Origin: Pseudomonadota bacterium
GTDB taxonomy: Bacteria; Pseudomonadota; Gammaproteobacteria; Woeseiales; Woeseiaceae
Assembly (NCBI GenBank): GCA_027295475.1
Contig: JAPUKV010000073.1
Location: 1-6,451, forward strand
Direction of reading: 5' to 3'
DNA: 6,451 nt
Shown: positions 1 through 6,435 of the stretch, piece by piece
Layout of the letters: each line of letters starts with the position of its first letter
Numbering within the stretch: the stretch's first letter is position 1
Position numbers and translations under genes: made by a program
The notes under the pieces: generated by a model
The model's input: the letters and a program-made list of their open reading frames with translations, nothing else
Told to the model about the DNA's origin: nothing
Database searches by the model: none

Positions 1-1
1 T

Positions 2-2428
2 GAAAGCTCACGAAAAGCGTTTCTGCTGTCGATGGATACCGTCAACGGCAAAGCAACACACCAGATCATTGCAGGCCCCGCAGGGGTCGACGAAAACCTC
101 TACGCGAAACTCAGAGTCGAGGAGGGCATTCGTAATATCTCGCCGATCGTCGAAGGCTATATCGACATCGAAAGCACCACATTGCTGGTGCTCGTCGTCG
201 ATATGTTCGCCGAACGCGAATTTCGCAACTACACGGTTCCCAACAACGATGAAAGCATTATCGTTGGCGCTCGTCCTGACGGGCGATCAAATGAAGACAT
301 CATCCGCCGCATACTGACGGACCCAGGCGCTGCACTGATGTCGGCACAAACTGCGCGAGAGCTGCAACTGGAAGTGAATGAGCGCTTCTCCGTTGCCGCC
401 AACGGCAGAAACTTTCCCGGGATCCTCGTCGGCCTGCTACACGCTGAAAATTCTCGTGCCCTCGACAACCTCGTCATCGTGGACATCTCAGTCGCCCAGG
501 AGTGGTTCAACCGGTACGGCAGGCTTACGCGCATCGATGTACGAATACCGGAAAAAGGCAGTCAGGCATTCATCGACAGAATCAGGAGCGTCTTACCAGC
601 CGATGCCCAGCTGCTGAGTGCGGAAGGCCGAACGCAATCCGTGACGGCAATGAGCGCGGCTTTTATGACCAATCTCACGGCCATGAGTTTGCTGGCACTC
701 CTGGTCGGTGTATTCCTTATCTATAACAGCGTGAGCTTTGCGGTCTTGCAGCGTCGCAGACTCATTGGCGTGCTCAGGGCTTTGGGGCTGACACGGCGGC
801 AGACCTTTTTCCTGATTCTGAACGAGGGCCTCGTACTGGGAGTTGTCGGGGCAACGCTCGGTGTCATATGCGGCATCTGGCTGGGCGAGCAGTTGCTTGT
901 ACTGGTCTCGCGATCGATCAACGATCTTTTTTTCGTCGTCAACGTCACCGAGGTGGAATTGAGTCCGGCTTCGATCATCAAAGGCCTGGTCGCGGGCCTT
1001 GGCGCAACAGTGATTGCCGCAGCCGTACCGGCGATTGAAGCGTCGTCCTTTCAACCGCGGCTGGCACTGACACGCTCGGTGCTCGAGCGTCGCGCCGGCA
1101 GGTTGCTGCCAATCATCGCCATGGTCGGAATCGGTGCGGCCTTGCTTGCGATCCTGTTACTCAATGTATCCGGCAACAATCTCATTGCTGGACTGGCAGC
1201 CATGTTCCTGCTGATTCTTGGCCTCGCCCTGTGTATCCCGATTGCGGTAAAGGCATTCTCGAACTTCGCCGCACCAGCAGCCAGGAAACTGGGCGGTATC
1301 ACGGCAAAGCTTGCCGTAACAGGCATAAGCGCAAACCTGAGTCGGACCGGTGTGGCGATTGTTGCCCTGGCCGTTGCCGTATCTGCAACCGTTGGTGTCA
1401 GCGTCATGGTTGACAGTTTCAGGATTTCTGTGAGCGACTGGCTCGGCAACACTCTGCGCTCCGACATATATATAGGAGTGCCACGGGGTCAGCTCGACGC
1501 GGATTTGATCGATGATTTACTCGACGTCGATGGCGTTTCTGAATACAGCACCAGACGCAGAATCTGGCTGGAATCAGAGGCTGGCCGCACGCAGGTCTTC
1601 GCCTTGCAGATGGCATCGCATAGTTATGCCGGCACCAAAATACTCGATGGCAATCCTGCTGAAGTCTGGCGGGCCTTTGACGAGCAGGGTGCCGTGCTCG
1701 TTTCCGAACCCTATGCCTACAGACACAACGTTAAACGTGGCGACACGCTTGCGCTAAACACCGCGAATGGTAATCAAACCTTCCATATTGCGGCCGTTTA
1801 TCAGAGTTACGACAGAAACCAGGGGTCTGTGCTCATGAGCCGCAGTACCTACGAACGTGCTTTCCAGGACAACGGCATCGATGCGATCGGACTCTATTTG
1901 AGTCCGGATGCCAACGCGGAGGATGTCATTGAACAGCTGCGCAGGGTCGCGATGGGCCGTCAGGCAATACTCGTGCGGAGCAACAAGGAACTCCGCGAAC
2001 AGTCGCTGGAGATTTTCGACCGCACGTTCATCATCACCGATGTCCTTTACTGGCTGGCGGTGGGTGTCGCACTCATCGGTACCCTGGGCGCAATGTTGGC
2101 ATTGCAACTCGAGCGTGCACGGGAACTGGCCGTGTTGCGAGCTGTCGGCATGACGCCGGCCCAACTGGCCAGTATGGTGACCGTCCAGTCGGGCTTTATT
2201 GGTCTCCTAAGCGGTCTTGCCGCTATCCCGTTAGGCCTCGTGATGGCCGCCGTGCTCATTCTTGTGATTAACCGGCGCGCCTTCGGCTGGCAGATGGACA
2301 TCACGATATCGTGGCAGGTGCTGGTCACTGCTTTGGCCCTTTCCATCGGTGCCGCTCTCATCGCTGGCATCTATCCCGCTTACCGTGGCGCAAGCGCCAA
2401 ACCGGCCCTCGCCATGCGCGAGGAATAA
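2..2428 (+). CDS. FtsX/MacB-type ABC transporter permease, 5'-partial
   Basis: This is the inner-membrane permease of an ABC transporter with two FtsX-type halves, of the kind paired with a LolD/MacB-like ATPase. The frame is open to the left edge: the codons before the Met at 32 read ESSRKAFLLS. Family members have a first transmembrane helix just before this region, so the real start lies upstream and Met 32 is internal. Counting from Met 32, residues 1-205 are a MacB-like periplasmic domain. Hydrophobic helices follow at about 210-235, 258-284, 315-337, 358-378, 383-406, 439-460, 671-693, 719-744 and 763-783. A second periplasmic domain spans about 465-668. With the missing first helix this gives ten. 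Each FtsX half has the LRA.G coupling segment (GVLRALGLTRRQ near 246-257; AVLRAVGMTPAQ near 701-712). The ATPase is not in the window. The AttH-like gene follows after 12 bases, which suggests one operon. Family call is firm; substrate is unknown. Confidence 0.93.
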   Translation, partial: ESSRKAFLLSMDTVNGKATHQIIAGPAGVDENLYAKLRVEEGIRNISPIVEGYIDIESTTLLVLVVDMFAEREFRNYTVPNNDESIIVGARPDGRSNEDIIRRILTDPGAALMSAQTARELQLEVNERFSVAANGRNFPGILVGLLHAENSRALDNLVIVDISVAQEWFNRYGRLTRIDVRIPEKGSQAFIDRIRSVLPADAQLLSAEGRTQSVTAMSAAFMTNLTAMSLLALLVGVFLIYNSVSFAVLQRRRLIGVLRALGLTRRQTFFLILNEGLVLGVVGATLGVICGIWLGEQLLVLVSRSINDLFFVVNVTEVELSPASIIKGLVAGLGATVIAAAVPAIEASSFQPRLALTRSVLERRAGRLLPIIAMVGIGAALLAILLLNVSGNNLIAGLAAMFLLILGLALCIPIAVKAFSNFAAPAARKLGGITAKLAVTGISANLSRTGVAIVALAVAVSATVGVSVMVDSFRISVSDWLGNTLRSDIYIGVPRGQLDADLIDDLLDVDGVSEYSTRRRIWLESEAGRTQVFALQMASHSYAGTKILDGNPAEVWRAFDEQGAVLVSEPYAYRHNVKRGDTLALNTANGNQTFHIAAVYQSYDRNQGSVLMSRSTYERAFQDNGIDAIGLYLSPDANAEDVIEQLRRVAMGRQAILVRSNKELREQSLEIFDRTFIITDVLYWLAVGVALIGTLGAMLALQLERARELAVLRAVGMTPAQLASMVTVQSGFIGLLSGLAAIPLGLVMAAVLILVINRRAFGWQMDITISWQVLVTALALSIGAALIAGIYPAYRGASAKPALAMREE

Positions 2429-2443
2429 CGTAGTAATAACATG
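2420..2443 (+). promoter_or_regulatory. Weak ribosome-binding region for the AttH-like gene
   Basis: The only purine-rich Shine-Dalgarno-like stretch before the ATG at 2441 is GAGGA at 2420-2424. It overlaps the end of the permease gene and lies 16 bases from the start codon, farther than usual. The 12-base spacer is A+T-rich and contains no better match. Translation may depend on coupling to the permease and on the unstructured A+T-rich start. No promoter stands out in the spacer, so cotranscription is the simplest reading. Confidence 0.4.
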
Positions 2444-2530
2444 AAAAAAATACTGTTAATTATTGTTTTAATAGTAATTATCCTTGGCAGTATGACCTGG
2501 ATGTGGCCTCAGGCAGACCCGGCAAACGCC
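2441..2530 (+). other. Signal peptide of the AttH-like protein
   Basis: Residues 1-30 show a short basic start (MKK), a long hydrophobic core of Ile, Leu and Val, and a possible signal peptidase I site after ANA (residues 28-30). There is no cysteine, so a lipoprotein signal is excluded. If cleavage fails, the same stretch would act as an N-terminal membrane anchor. The coding sequence is markedly A+T-rich compared with the rest of the gene. Confidence 0.65.
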
Positions 2531-3715
2531 CTCCCGCAACCCGCAAGTGGCTCCTCCCGGCTCTCGGAACTCCTTAACGATGAGGGCATGGAAGCCTATG
2601 CCAGTGCCATCGAACCCAGGGCTTTCTCCTTCCCCGCCGACCACGGCGCGCATCCCGAATACAGGAACGAGTGGTGGTATATCACGGGTAATCTCGATGC
2701 TGAGAATGGCGAGCGTTTCGGCTTTGACCTGACCATTTTTCGCTTTTCACTGACACCACAGACTGCAGACGAGGAGCCCAATGCTTCCGAGTCGTCCGCA
2801 TGGACAGGCAAGCAGGTCTATATCGGGCATTTTGCCGTCACCGACGTCGACAACGAGCAATTCCATGTCGCGCAGCGCTACGCACGCGGTTCATTGGGCC
2901 TCGCGGGCGCTCAGACCAGCCCCTTCCGCGTCTGGCTGGAGGATTGGTCCATAGAAACTGCAGTGTCACGTATTGCGAGCGATCCTGGACATGACAAAAG
3001 AAGCTCTGTGGGAGCGGCTTCAGGCGCGATTACCACCAACGATGAATTTGCCATTCCATGGCGCATACACGCTGGGGATAAAAACATCGCTATCGATCTG
3101 ACCCTGGTTCCTCTCAAACCACCCATCCTCAATGGCATCGACGGCCTCTCGCAAAAATCGTCGCAACCCGGCAACGCCAGTTACTACTATTCCGTTTCCC
3201 GACTGCAAACAGACGGCACCTTGCGAGTCGACGGCATTGATTACGCCGTGACCGGCCTCTCCTGGCTGGATCGCGAATGGGGTAGCAGTGCTTTATCCAA
3301 AGAACAGCACGGTTGGGACTGGTTTGCCTTGCAGCTTTCGGATGGTAGTGATCTCATGTTCTACAACTTGCGAAGAATCGACGGCAGTCAGGATAGCCAC
3401 AGCGCAGGCACCTGGATCGGAGCAGACGGTCGAACTCTTCCTTTGACCAGAGATGATGTAGCCGTCGACGTTAAGGAATACTGGATCAGCCCGCACGGCG
3501 GACGCTATCCGATGGAGTGGCAGATAGACGTTGCACCGCTCGCGTTGAACCTGCATGTAAATCCTGTTCTTAAAGCACAGGAACTCAGCACGAATGTTCG
3601 TTATTGGGAAGGCGCCGTTGATGTAAAAGGTCAACGAGCCGGCAACGAACTCACAGGTCGCGGATATGTCGAGCTGACGGGATATGCCGGCTCCGGCTCG
3701 ACGACCTCACAATAA
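2441..3715 (+). CDS. AttH/CrtC-family lipocalin-like secreted protein
   Basis: This 424-residue exported protein belongs to the calycin family that includes AttH and carotenoid 1,2-hydratase (CrtC). The diagnostic N-terminal signature is present: EWWYITG at 77-83 followed by FGFDLTIFRFS at 93-103. The second signature is WLDREWGSS at 275-283 (D277, E279, W280), followed by GWDWFALQLSDGSDLMFYNLR from 291. Length and layout, two lipocalin-like halves, fit the full family. Residues 1-30 look like a signal peptide, so it should act in the periplasm or at the outer membrane; there is no lipobox cysteine. AttH-like members usually sit beside FtsX-type permeases, as here, and may bind or modify a lipid or other hydrophobic ligand. 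Automatic labels of 'carotenoid 1,2-hydratase' are common for this family, but no carotenoid gene is visible. The start at 2441 is chosen because the signal peptide begins directly there. Family is well supported; the reaction and ligand are not known. Confidence 0.9.
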   Translation: MKKILLIIVLIVIILGSMTWMWPQADPANALPQPASGSSRLSELLNDEGMEAYASAIEPRAFSFPADHGAHPEYRNEWWYITGNLDAENGERFGFDLTIFRFSLTPQTADEEPNASESSAWTGKQVYIGHFAVTDVDNEQFHVAQRYARGSLGLAGAQTSPFRVWLEDWSIETAVSRIASDPGHDKRSSVGAASGAITTNDEFAIPWRIHAGDKNIAIDLTLVPLKPPILNGIDGLSQKSSQPGNASYYYSVSRLQTDGTLRVDGIDYAVTGLSWLDREWGSSALSKEQHGWDWFALQLSDGSDLMFYNLRRIDGSQDSHSAGTWIGADGRTLPLTRDDVAVDVKEYWISPHGGRYPMEWQIDVAPLALNLHVNPVLKAQELSTNVRYWEGAVDVKGQRAGNELTGRGYVELTGYAGSGSTTSQ

Positions 3716-3857
3716 AAGCGGGCTGACCGACTGCCGACCCGTAAACTCAAGACGAGCGAATCAATAAATGTCAGTCGCGCTGCGGTGAAAAACCTTGCGG
3801 ACGGAGCGCATCCTGAGGGGCGATACTGACGTCACCAGGTGGGCGCGGCTGTTCAGG
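3716..3857. other. Convergent intergenic region with nested inverted repeat
   Basis: These 142 bases separate the converging stops of the AttH-like gene and the AAA ATPase gene, and no coding frame stands out. An imperfect inverted repeat pairs 3768-3778 (ATGTCAGTCGC) with 3820-3832 (GCGATACTGACGT): eight pairs, one of them a G-U wobble in plus-strand RNA, then a two-base bulge, then three pairs. It encloses a smaller hairpin at 3796-3810. The right arm overlaps the 8-base palindrome TGACGTCA at 3827-3834. A short stem, CGGG 3719-3722 with CCCG 3738-3741, lies just after the plus-strand stop but has no T-tract. Structure in a convergent gap suggests a role in ending transcription from both sides. 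Confidence 0.4.
3788..3810 (-). terminator. Possible weak intrinsic terminator of the AAA ATPase gene
   Basis: Read on the minus strand, about 48 bases past the stop codon, TGCG and CGCA (3810-3807 and 3799-3796) can form a four-pair stem around a seven-base loop. Three bases later comes a run of five T (3792-3788). The stem is short for an intrinsic terminator, so efficiency is doubtful. The surrounding larger inverted repeat could stabilise it or compete with it. Confidence 0.25.
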
Positions 3858-6425
3858 TCAGCTCTTGAATGATTCTATCAGGCGACCCCACAGTCCTGCC
3901 CTGAATGCTTTGGTATCGTCTCCGTCTTCTTCTGTTTCTTCTTCTTCTTCTTCCTCTAATTTCTGCATGGCGTTGACATCCAGGATTTTCAAAGTTTTCG
4001 TCATCGACTTCGAAAACTGGCTCTCGATTGTTTCGGGTTCGGACGGAGGTTTCGGCGGCTCGGGTTTTTTGGCGGCCGGTTCCGGGGGCTTCTCGGCATC
4101 GGGCTCAGGCTTCGGCGTTACGGGTTCTTCGGCGACCAACTCGAGGGGCTCCTCACCATCGGCCGCCGGTTTGGCTGCTGTCGGCGCCTCGGGAGCACTC
4201 GGAGATTTTGTTTCTGCGTTGGCTTGCGCGGCTTCCGGCGTCGGCGATGGTGCGGCATCATCGCCAGCGGCTCGCGCCTTTGCCTCCAACCTCTTCTGCT
4301 GCGCTTTTTCCCGGATCTGCAGGCTGATCGCTTCCAGTTCTTCGGAGCCAAACAGCGTCTCGGCCAACTTGTCGCTAACGTCCTCAAGCGATTCTGCTTT
4401 TTCCGCCTCAGCCGCCAATTTGTCCATGGCACTGGGCTCGGTCTTTTCTTTCGCGACAGCTTGCTTGGCGGCTTTGTTTTTTTCCATCTCGGCCGCCACT
4501 CGCGGGGGAACAGAGGGGTCGATCTCTGCTTTCGCTGCAGGTTGATTAGCGGCTTTGTTTTTTTCCATTTCGGCTGCCACTTTCGGGGGGACAGCGGGGG
4601 CGGTCGTCGCCAGTTTCGCTGCGGGTCTTCCGGCAGCGAGGTTTTTATCCAGCGTCATTTTTGGAATCCCGTCCTCCAGTTTGTCGCTGCGCGTCGGGCC
4701 ATCTGACTCAGACGCATCTTCCTCGTCATGAACTGCGAGATCAGCAAGGGCTGCATCCAGCATGTCATGATCGACTTTGGCGAAACAAGCGGTAGACTCA
4801 AGATCAACCTCTGGATTCGATGGCTCTGCGGGTGGGCTCGGTACCTCGCTGGAAGCAGGAACTGCTTCGGCGGCCGGGGCGGGCTTTTCTGCGACCGGGG
4901 CGGGCTTTTCTGTAACGGGAACAGGCTTTTCTGTAACGGGAACAGGCTTTTCTGCGACGGGTGCGGGCTTTTCTGCGGTCGGGGTGGGCTTCTCTATCCG
5001 TGACGATTCGCCCAGGGTCGGAATGTCGCCGACCGGCGCTTTCTTTGTTGGCGGCGCTTCGTCCGCAATTTTCGGAACACCGTCTTTCAAGTTCAACGCC
5101 GGAAGCTCTGGCACAGTAGCTTGCGTCTGCGCCGGCTCCAGCCGCAGGTTCGTCCGGGTATTCTTGTCAACAACGATATCATCGGCAAACTTGAACTTCG
5201 GTGTCGGTGTCGGTGCCGGCGTAGGCTTGTGCGATTCGGGCTTGGCCTCAGCGGCGGCCGCGGCGTTCTTCTGGATGTCCAGGTTTGGCAGGCCCGGTAC
5301 CGTTGCGTCAAATTGCGGCTCAGGTTCAGGTGGACTTGGGGCATCGGCGGCGGGTGGCGACGGTTCGGGTGCCGCAGGGGTCGCTGTCTGTTGCGGTTCG
5401 GACTTCGTCTCAGGCGCGGCCGGCATGTTCTTGACAGGACCGGTAGACTCTGTGCTGGTCTCCGCCGGTGGTCTCGGTTTTTCTGCAACCGGCGCCGGTT
5501 TGTCCGGCGCTCGTTCCGGTAGTTTTACCGCCGGCATTTTCGGCGTCGTCGCCTTCAGTGCTTTGGACTTCGCCGACTGTTTGGGTTTTGCAACCGGAGC
5601 AGGTGGTGCCTTACCCGGTTCCATGCCGAATACCTCAACCGCAACGTCATAGATGGTCTGTGGCGTTACCTGACTCAGCTGCATCTCGGCCGCCACTGTC
5701 AAGGCAGTTTCGCAAAGACCGTTGATCACGCGAGGTATGCCGCCGGAGCAGCGGCGGACCATCAAAGCGGTTTCCTCTTCGAACAGGGCATCGAAATCTC
5801 CGCCGGCCGCGGTTATGCGATGGCGAAGATAATCCCCCACTTGCTCGGCAGTGAACCGGTCGAGTGCCTGTTGTAAGCGAATCCGTTGTCGCATACGCTC
5901 AAGAGCCGGTGCCGTAAGCAACTTGTCCAGCTTTTGCGGACCCATGAGGATGATGTTCGCACCCGCGGACGCACCGTCATCGGTTGCCGTCAGCGCTTCC
6001 AGCTCTTCCAGCAATTCCACCCCGAGGCGTTCTGCGTCTTCAATAACAATGAATACACGGGCGCCTGCCGCTGCCTGTTCGGTCAGAATCCGGTTGAAAG
6101 TTTTCAGGCACTCAAATCTTCGGGTCGCCTCGCGAACGATCCCGAACTTTGCAAGGAGCAGATCCACGAGTTCATCGGAGCCGACCTGGGTGCGACCCAG
6201 GCGCGCGACCAGTCGCTCGGACCCCATCTTCTCAAGCGCGTGTGTCACGATGGTCGTCTTGCCCACACCGACGGGCCCGGTCAGCACGGCTATCGAGTCC
6301 TTGGCAGTCAAGGCTATCTTCAGGTCGGCGATGACTTTCGCCTGTTCCGGACCTTCGTATATCGCCTCGCCCTCAGCGACCGGCTGAAAGGGGTTCTGCG
6401 AAAGTCCAAAATGATCTTCGTACAT
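3858..6425 (-). CDS. ExeA/GspA-like AAA ATPase with long disordered tail
   Basis: This 855-residue protein starts with an AAA ATPase domain of the ExeA/GspA, MshM and XrtA-locus group, which act in envelope assembly or secretion. The Met at 6425 is chosen because these proteins begin MY..HFGL, as here (MYEDHFGLSQNPF), and a GAGA lies six bases upstream; a TTG at 6449 would add eight residues without homology. Walker A is GPVGVGKTT at 50-58 (K56). Walker B is VFIVIED at 124-130, with Glu-Asp where Asp-Glu is usual. A sensor-1-like stretch, NIILMGPQKL, lies at 157-166, and the sensor-2-like GGIPRVINGLC at 228-238. From about 270 to the end the protein is Pro/Ala/Glu/Lys-rich and probably mostly disordered, with 7- and 27-residue repeats, a Glu run at 824-830 and an amphipathic end at 840-855. 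Unlike ExeA it has no transmembrane helix or peptidoglycan-binding domain, so it is probably cytoplasmic. Partner unknown. Confidence 0.87.
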   Translation of the reverse strand: MYEDHFGLSQNPFQPVAEGEAIYEGPEQAKVIADLKIALTAKDSIAVLTGPVGVGKTTIVTHALEKMGSERLVARLGRTQVGSDELVDLLLAKFGIVREATRRFECLKTFNRILTEQAAAGARVFIVIEDAERLGVELLEELEALTATDDGASAGANIILMGPQKLDKLLTAPALERMRQRIRLQQALDRFTAEQVGDYLRHRITAAGGDFDALFEEETALMVRRCSGGIPRVINGLCETALTVAAEMQLSQVTPQTIYDVAVEVFGMEPGKAPPAPVAKPKQSAKSKALKATTPKMPAVKLPERAPDKPAPVAEKPRPPAETSTESTGPVKNMPAAPETKSEPQQTATPAAPEPSPPAADAPSPPEPEPQFDATVPGLPNLDIQKNAAAAAEAKPESHKPTPAPTPTPKFKFADDIVVDKNTRTNLRLEPAQTQATVPELPALNLKDGVPKIADEAPPTKKAPVGDIPTLGESSRIEKPTPTAEKPAPVAEKPVPVTEKPVPVTEKPAPVAEKPAPAAEAVPASSEVPSPPAEPSNPEVDLESTACFAKVDHDMLDAALADLAVHDEEDASESDGPTRSDKLEDGIPKMTLDKNLAAGRPAAKLATTAPAVPPKVAAEMEKNKAANQPAAKAEIDPSVPPRVAAEMEKNKAAKQAVAKEKTEPSAMDKLAAEAEKAESLEDVSDKLAETLFGSEELEAISLQIREKAQQKRLEAKARAAGDDAAPSPTPEAAQANAETKSPSAPEAPTAAKPAADGEEPLELVAEEPVTPKPEPDAEKPPEPAAKKPEPPKPPSEPETIESQFSKSMTKTLKILDVNAMQKLEEEEEEETEEDGDDTKAFRAGLWGRLIESFKS
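3936..3956 (-). repeat. GAA trinucleotide run encoding poly-Glu
   Basis: Six identical GAA codons plus one GAG (plus-strand TTC units at 3936-3953, then CTC) encode seven consecutive Glu at residues 824-830. They belong to a longer acidic stretch that runs to Asp 837. A pure trinucleotide run can change length by slippage without breaking the frame, so the Glu count may vary between strains. Confidence 0.85.
4428..4589 (-). repeat. 81-base tandem duplication encoding a 27-residue unit
   Basis: Two adjacent 81-base units encode residues 613-639 and 640-666. Each begins PP(K/R)VAAEMEKNKAA and ends in an acidic, Pro-containing stretch. A partial third copy, MDKLAAEAEKAE, starts at 667, and the sequence before the first copy (KNLAAGRPAAK) resembles the middle of a unit. 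Both full copies contain a run of seven T on the plus strand (4477-4483 and 4558-4564). The Ala/Glu/Lys composition favours short helices separated by Pro-rich breaks. Confidence 0.85.
4869..4994 (-). repeat. 21-base tandem repeat encoding EKPxPxx heptads
   Basis: Six in-frame 21-base units in the ATPase gene encode residues 478-519: EKPTPTA, EKPAPVA, EKPVPVT, EKPVPVT, EKPAPVA, EKPAPAA. The period is exactly 21 bases across the array. The two central units are nearly identical at the DNA level, and the outer ones diverge, as expected for growth by slippage or unequal crossover followed by drift. A further degenerate half-unit (EAVPA) follows on the protein's C-terminal side. The peptide would be an extended Pro-rich spacer with alternating charge. 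Confidence 0.9.
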
Positions 6426-6435
6426 CATGCGTCTC
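6426..6435 (-). promoter_or_regulatory. Ribosome-binding site supporting the start at 6425
   Basis: On the minus strand GAGA (6435-6432) lies six bases before the ATG at 6425. That is better spacing than for the adjacent ATG at 6428, where only three bases intervene. Together with the family-typical MYEDHFGL N-terminus this favours 6425. The match to a Shine-Dalgarno sequence is short, and the region further upstream is outside the window, so no promoter can be assessed. Confidence 0.45.

Noticed and set aside
32..34. Met codon at 32 as the permease start
   Set aside because: The frame stays open upstream to the window edge and the preceding residues continue the family sequence. Starting here would drop the first membrane helix.
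1465..1475. TATATATA tract as an internal promoter
   Set aside because: It lies inside the permease frame encoding DIYIG, has no convincing -35 partner, and is explained by Ile/Tyr codons.
2441..3715. Carotenoid 1,2-hydratase (CrtC) as a specific function
   Set aside because: The family signature is shared with AttH-like proteins, the neighbour is an FtsX-type permease, and no carotenoid pathway gene is present. Only the broad family is claimed.
3719..3741. Terminator for the plus-strand unit just after its stop
   Set aside because: The CGGG/CCCG stem has four pairs with a long loop and no T-tract follows, so it does not meet the pattern of an intrinsic terminator.
4869..4994. CRISPR-like regularly spaced repeats
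   Set aside because: The 21-base units are contiguous with no spacers, remain in frame, and encode a heptapeptide repeat inside a gene.
3865..5652. Long plus-strand open frames opposite the ATPase gene (3865-4545 and 4777-5652)
   Set aside because: They are Ser/Gly/Ala-rich mirror images of the Pro/Ala/Glu codons on the other strand, with no family resemblance and no good start context. The minus-strand frame carries the Walker motifs and the full AAA domain.
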